A DNA stretch of 64,000 nt from Nymphaea colorata (Eukaryota > Streptophyta > Magnoliopsida > Nymphaeales > Nymphaeaceae): the NCBI RefSeq assembly GCF_008831285.2, contig NC_045140.1, positions 22,834,131 through 22,898,130 of the forward strand, in the 5' to 3' direction. Positions 60,266 to 64,000 of this stretch are shown here, piece after piece. Below the pieces are notes generated by a model. It was not told the DNA's origin and did not search any database. It saw nothing but the letters and a program-made list of their open reading frames with translations. The translations under genes and the position numbers were made by a program. The number at the start of each line of letters is the position of its first letter. Within the stretch, counting starts at the first letter, position 1.

Positions 60266-60290
60266 GCTAAGTGCTTGGCTTGATTTCCCT

Positions 60291-60297
60291 TATATAG
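60291..60297 (+). promoter_or_regulatory. TATA box of small-protein gene 2
   Basis: tatatag within tgatttcccttatatagttc, 62 bp before the ATG. The matching place in unit 1 reads tgtatag. Confidence 0.6.
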
Positions 60298-60352
60298 TTC
60301 TGACATCTGAGCAAATTGAAGGACAGACTGACGCAGCAAACCAAATCCAGTA

Positions 60353-60619
60353 ATGGATCATCCCCTTGTTATCTTTCTTTACCTGTTTGCCATGTTACTA
60401 GTTATCCATGCCATTGTAGGTTGCGGTCATTTCAACAAGCAGCAGGCTGCTACCTCTTGCAGAGGGCATGGCGCCTTTGGAGGAGCTCCCAGGGCCATTT
60501 TCTGGCGAGGTCATGTAACGCAGAACCTGATGGGGTTCTGCAACGATGGGCTAGATCCATTTGAATCTATCCCTTTTTTCTGGATTTTTGCTGTCAATTT
60601 GATTCAGATGGGGGCATGA
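60353..60619 (+). CDS. Small secreted or membrane protein of unknown family, copy 2
   Basis: 88 residues. A hydrophobic N-terminal signal or anchor covers about residues 4-22 (PLVIFLYLFAMLLVIHAIV). Then come GCGHFNKQQAATSCRGHGAF, GGAPRAIFWRGHVTQNLMGF, CNDGLDPFESIPFFWIF and the tail AVNLIQMGA. Shared with copy 1 are three Cys (GC, SCR, CN), the HFN and FW..HV.QNLMG words, PFE.IPF and the hydrophobic WIFAVNLIQM end. A decent TATA box is present 62 bp upstream. With a protease gene as constant neighbour it might be a secreted partner, substrate or inhibitor, but that is only suggested by position. The C-terminal hydrophobic end could also make it a membrane hairpin protein. Confidence 0.6.
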   Translation: MDHPLVIFLYLFAMLLVIHAIVGCGHFNKQQAATSCRGHGAFGGAPRAIFWRGHVTQNLMGFCNDGLDPFESIPFFWIFAVNLIQMGA

Positions 60620-60990
60620 TTTCCATATATTGGTCAACCATGGCCTAAAATCTATGAAGTTACAGACCCGACAAGTTGTTTGGCATTTCTCTTTCAAAGA
60701 ATTGAAGGTGTTTCCGCAGAATTGCAGCTCGATGCACATCAAAATCACCGCATTTTCATTGTCTACCTACCGACGATGATGTTGAATTATGCTTTTGAGG
60801 AAGGGGTTGCATTGCCAACTGCATCTGCAATCGCGTGTCGGAAATACTGGAACTCCTAAACATTGAACTGCATTGCGATGCTACTGTGGAGGATTTACCA
60901 GTTAAAAATACGATATGTAAAAGCTAGGAAGATACTCAGGAAGTAATGGAGTGTACTGCCGTTGAGAGAAAGACAAGTGAAGAATTGTGG

Positions 60991-63900
60991 TCGTGTAGTA
61001 GGTTCATCCTTGAATTGAACAATGTAATGGAGCAGGTTCAATCTTGAATTGAACAATGTAACTGGTGTGAATCATAATTGTGTTTTGTTTCAAGGTATCA
61101 GAGATGCCAGCCCTTGTGTCTGACTTGCTAGCTTAGTTATGTAAATTATTGACGGTGAGATGGTGTCTTCCAGTTATGTCCCATTTCTATCATTATCTGC
61201 TACTTGGTTTCTATCAAGCTTGTTAGATCAAAACACCATTAAAAGAATAAGGAATGCTGAATACATAACTCAAGTGGGAGGTCAGCCTAACGATCTTATG
61301 CTGGAGCAATTCTACGCTCACTTGATCGAATTACTCGAGTTGTAGGGCTGGAAACATCAAACGAAATATGAGAACTATTGAGGATCAGGACCCGTGTAGA
61401 ACAGACAATCAAGATTCAAGCGACTCAAAAGCAGAAAGCAAGGAAGTAATGCCATCTGCTATTAGGAACGCTTGCCATTGTTCAGAGGCAGGTAATGAAT
61501 CGCATCCTTGATGACCTTTCTAGTAAATCTTTCATTTGTTGATCAAATGATCCTTTCATTTGGTATCACTGAGTTTGATGAAACTAAAAGAGTATTGCTA
61601 TTGAATTATGAAACAGAGTTGGGGAAACATGCATGGAGATTCTTCCGAAGACTAACGGACGTAGGAGCGATTTGTATTCATGAACAAGTCGAGGATCTCT
61701 TTGTTTAATTCATGAATCGGTCGATCGATATATACGGTGTTTGAAATCTGAATCTGCAAGTCTTTCCAGAGGATTCATTAATGTCTTGGAGCAAAAGTAC
61801 TCCAGAATCACAACCAAATCTCTTTAAGATCGGGCTCAAAAACACTTTTGGTAATTGCTTTTTCTTCTTTGGTTCTATACCACCGCAGTGGGTTTCTTAT
61901 TTGCATGTTGGCAAGATTTTCTGCAAACATATTTGTTCGTGTTCACATACACAAATGTGGAGTGCCGAAGAACAGTAAGAGACAAGGCGTCCCAATTATC
62001 CAACACTATCACGTGAACTGTGAACACCTAAGCTCAGGCCCAGACATCCCCTGCTTCAAAAGCCTCACCTGTCGAGTCCACTGGAGCAGATGCGCCGATC
62101 GACCGACCTTCTGCTACCTGCGCCCTCTCTCCGGCCTCAACACATGGGAACATTCTGTACCAATATTTTCTTCAGCTCTCACACTATACATGGAACATTC
62201 TCTCATGTTCGTGTTTATGCACTTCTTTGTTTGGACTTTGGAAGGAAAAGGCGTTGAACAGTTCATAGATTACTTGCTTTATTGGTGTTTTGTTAATTAT
62301 AGGGATCATTTAGTAGTAGGGACACTATGCGAAGGTCATATGAAAATCTACCTCAATTATTGCATCAGATTGATAAAAAACACCCGCAAACTTTGAGACC
62401 GATAAGTGGGACACTCACATATTGTTCCTTTTACCAAACTACTTCATATACATACACAAAATATAGTTATTCATAGATATTTTTGAATTGGCACAAAAAA
62501 TTTCAATTAGGGTTGTATATGCTGAGATCACCGGCTAATCGTGGGTCGTTTGTCCTTGAAAGTTGTTGTTATGTGTATTTGTCTCAAAGATTGGGGCACA
62601 TTCGTAGAATACTTAACAAAATGTTGTAACAATCTCATTCAATCTTTAGAGCAAATACCTAAGATAGAGCAAATGCGTAAGATAGCAACATATTGTTATT
62701 GTAGCCAAACACCCCTTATACTACTGGACCGGGCTCAAACGTAATCAGCTGTTAATCCGAGGATTCGGACAGGACGTGAGGAGAACCCACCTCCTTAATG
62801 CAGGTCGCCGGACCAAGACTTGCTTGATCAATTAATGCCTAATCCTTGCAGAGAACATAAATTAGAGACAATAATGAAGCCGTATAAAGTTCTAAAGAGT
62901 CTGCCATATCAGAGGAGTAGGTCCTATTTCTTGGTTGCTAAAATCTCAATATCTGTTTCATAATCCAATTATATAAGCAATATCCAATTAAATCCTTACT
63001 ATTGTTAAGTGGGTTTTGAACTGTAGCAGAAACTTGAGTGCTACTCTGAAAATGTTCCATATGAACAATCATTTGCATCTCATTTTAACATTATGGTAGC
63101 ATCAATCTTTTTGTTATATGCTCCCGTGTGCCTCACATGTCAATAGCATATTTTTATCGAACTCGAAGAACCATGTACATGGCATGGCTTTCTATGCCAT
63201 TTTGAAATGCTAAAATATGTCACACATTCGCTTGGACAATAGTTTTAAAATAATTGTCTTTGTACGTCATAATGACGATCTTTTAAGAAGTAGATAGTTT
63301 CGCCGAGATAAAAGGAGGAAGTTTTCGAATGAATAGTTCTTTATGGTATAGAAAGAAGGGCGCGTCTTACTCCAAGAAAGTGAGATTTTTGTGGAGTTAA
63401 CAAATGGTTGTAGGCTCATGCAGTGGTTGCTTTCTTATACACTAAGGTCGGACGGGACCATGCATCACGTGAGAATGGCACATGAATTTTATTCTTGAAG
63501 TCAAAAAATATTTTCTAGACAAATGACGATATGGAATACATACTTTGAATTCAAGACAAATCTTGACCATGGAACAAAAGGGTCTTGTAAGCGCTTGGAT
63601 TTTCAAAACTCGTCTCTTATTTCAAGAAAAAAAATCCGCAATTAGTGGCCGCAACCATGGTTGGCAGTACAAGGAAACGATAAGAAATATACACAAATAA
63701 AAACTTTGTACGTACAAAGAGATTCGAACCTGCATCGACGGTGTGGCCAAAGAAAATATAAATGTTTTAGCCTTAGTTTTAATTATTAAAGAGATTTAGG
63801 CTTTTGAAAGCGGGTCGGATCGGGTTACACGACACCGCTGATTAATCATAGAGCTAGGGCACGATCAAACCGGGTTCGGTCTGAGGACGGGTTTGATTTG

Positions 63901-64000
63901 ATTTTAGTTTTACCAGGGGAGGGCAGAGGGAAGGAGGGGATTTTCATTGAAGGCCCAACTTCTTGAAATAATAAAAAAATGGACCCCAAGTTGCAGATTT
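60991..64000. other. Intergenic, no supported gene
   Basis: A near-perfect 28-bp direct repeat (aggttcatccttgaattgaa... at 61000-61027 and 61034-61061) lies just past the duplicated unit. The longest open frames (61508-61708 and 61848-62396) show no family. A B-box-like ggttcgaatctc on the minus strand near 63722-63733 may be a SINE remnant. Confidence 0.45.

Larger units (their letters stand above)
57590..60990 (+). repeat. Segmental duplication, unit 2 (protease plus small protein)
   Basis: Direct repeat of the unit at 52905-56435, with the same gene order and orientation. Coding parts are much more alike than the spacers, which carry many indels, so the event is not recent. The left edge is near the ttgacaaacacataccacct block at about 57608. 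The right edge lies shortly after the gaggatttaccagttaaaaa block at about 60890-60910. Confidence 0.85.

Noticed and set aside
61075-61110. aaggtatcagagatgcc resembles a primer-binding site
   Set aside because: It lacks a recognisable terminal repeat before it and any element structure after it; likely chance.
61848-62396. 182-codon plus-strand ORF
   Set aside because: Irregular composition, no family, no promoter or splice signals, and low-complexity hydrophobic content.
63722-63733. ggttcgaatctc on the minus strand as a tRNA gene
   Set aside because: A B box alone; no cloverleaf or good A box could be assembled around it, so at best a SINE relic.

Overview
This window is nuclear DNA from a flowering plant. 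The evidence is spliced genes with GT..AG introns, a long intronless DYW-type pentatricopeptide (PPR) gene, a SLEEPY1/GID2-type F-box gene, a plastid-targeted root-type ferredoxin, a tandem pair of plant basic secretory proteases, AT-rich intergenic DNA full of (TA)n and (CT)n microsatellites, tRNA-derived SINE-like pieces and a miniature LTR element (TRIM). The sequence alone does not narrow the lineage further.

Layout. 1-2852 (+): last six exons of a GH95 alpha-L-fucosidase gene that begins outside the window; it carries an apparent one-base frameshift. About 3-8.9 kb: intergenic DNA with a SINE-like copy, small inverted repeats and a possible gene fragment at 4.1 kb. 8906-10867 (-): seven-exon gene for a bHLH-MYC_N-domain protein of the At1g60060 type, with a reading-frame conflict in the last exon. 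11-19.3 kb: gene-poor, microsatellite-rich. 19339-23858 (-): complete ten-exon RNA pseudouridine synthase 4-like gene. 26241-26477 (-): small secreted peptide precursor with a PIP-like SGPSPGGSGH motif. 26.6-36.9 kb: mostly intergenic, with a perfect 60-bp tandem duplication, a TRIM fossil and a MITE-like element. 37195-37785 (+): GID2/SLY1 F-box gene. 44384-44842 (-): root-type ferredoxin, with a probable long 5'UTR intron. 49241-52234 (+): PPR-DYW RNA-editing factor.

The most distinctive region is 52.9-61.0 kb. A unit made of one basic secretory protease gene plus one small secreted-protein gene, about 3.5 kb, is present twice in direct orientation (order: protease 1, small protein 1, protease 2, small protein 2). 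I do not recognise the small-protein family. Its two copies differ by several indels, all multiples of three, and both reading frames stay open, which suggests they are real coding genes. The region could be an apoplastic defence-type cluster, but that role is inference from the protease family and the signal peptides.

Apart from that duplicated cluster the genes are unrelated housekeeping, regulatory and organelle genes with no sign of acting together.
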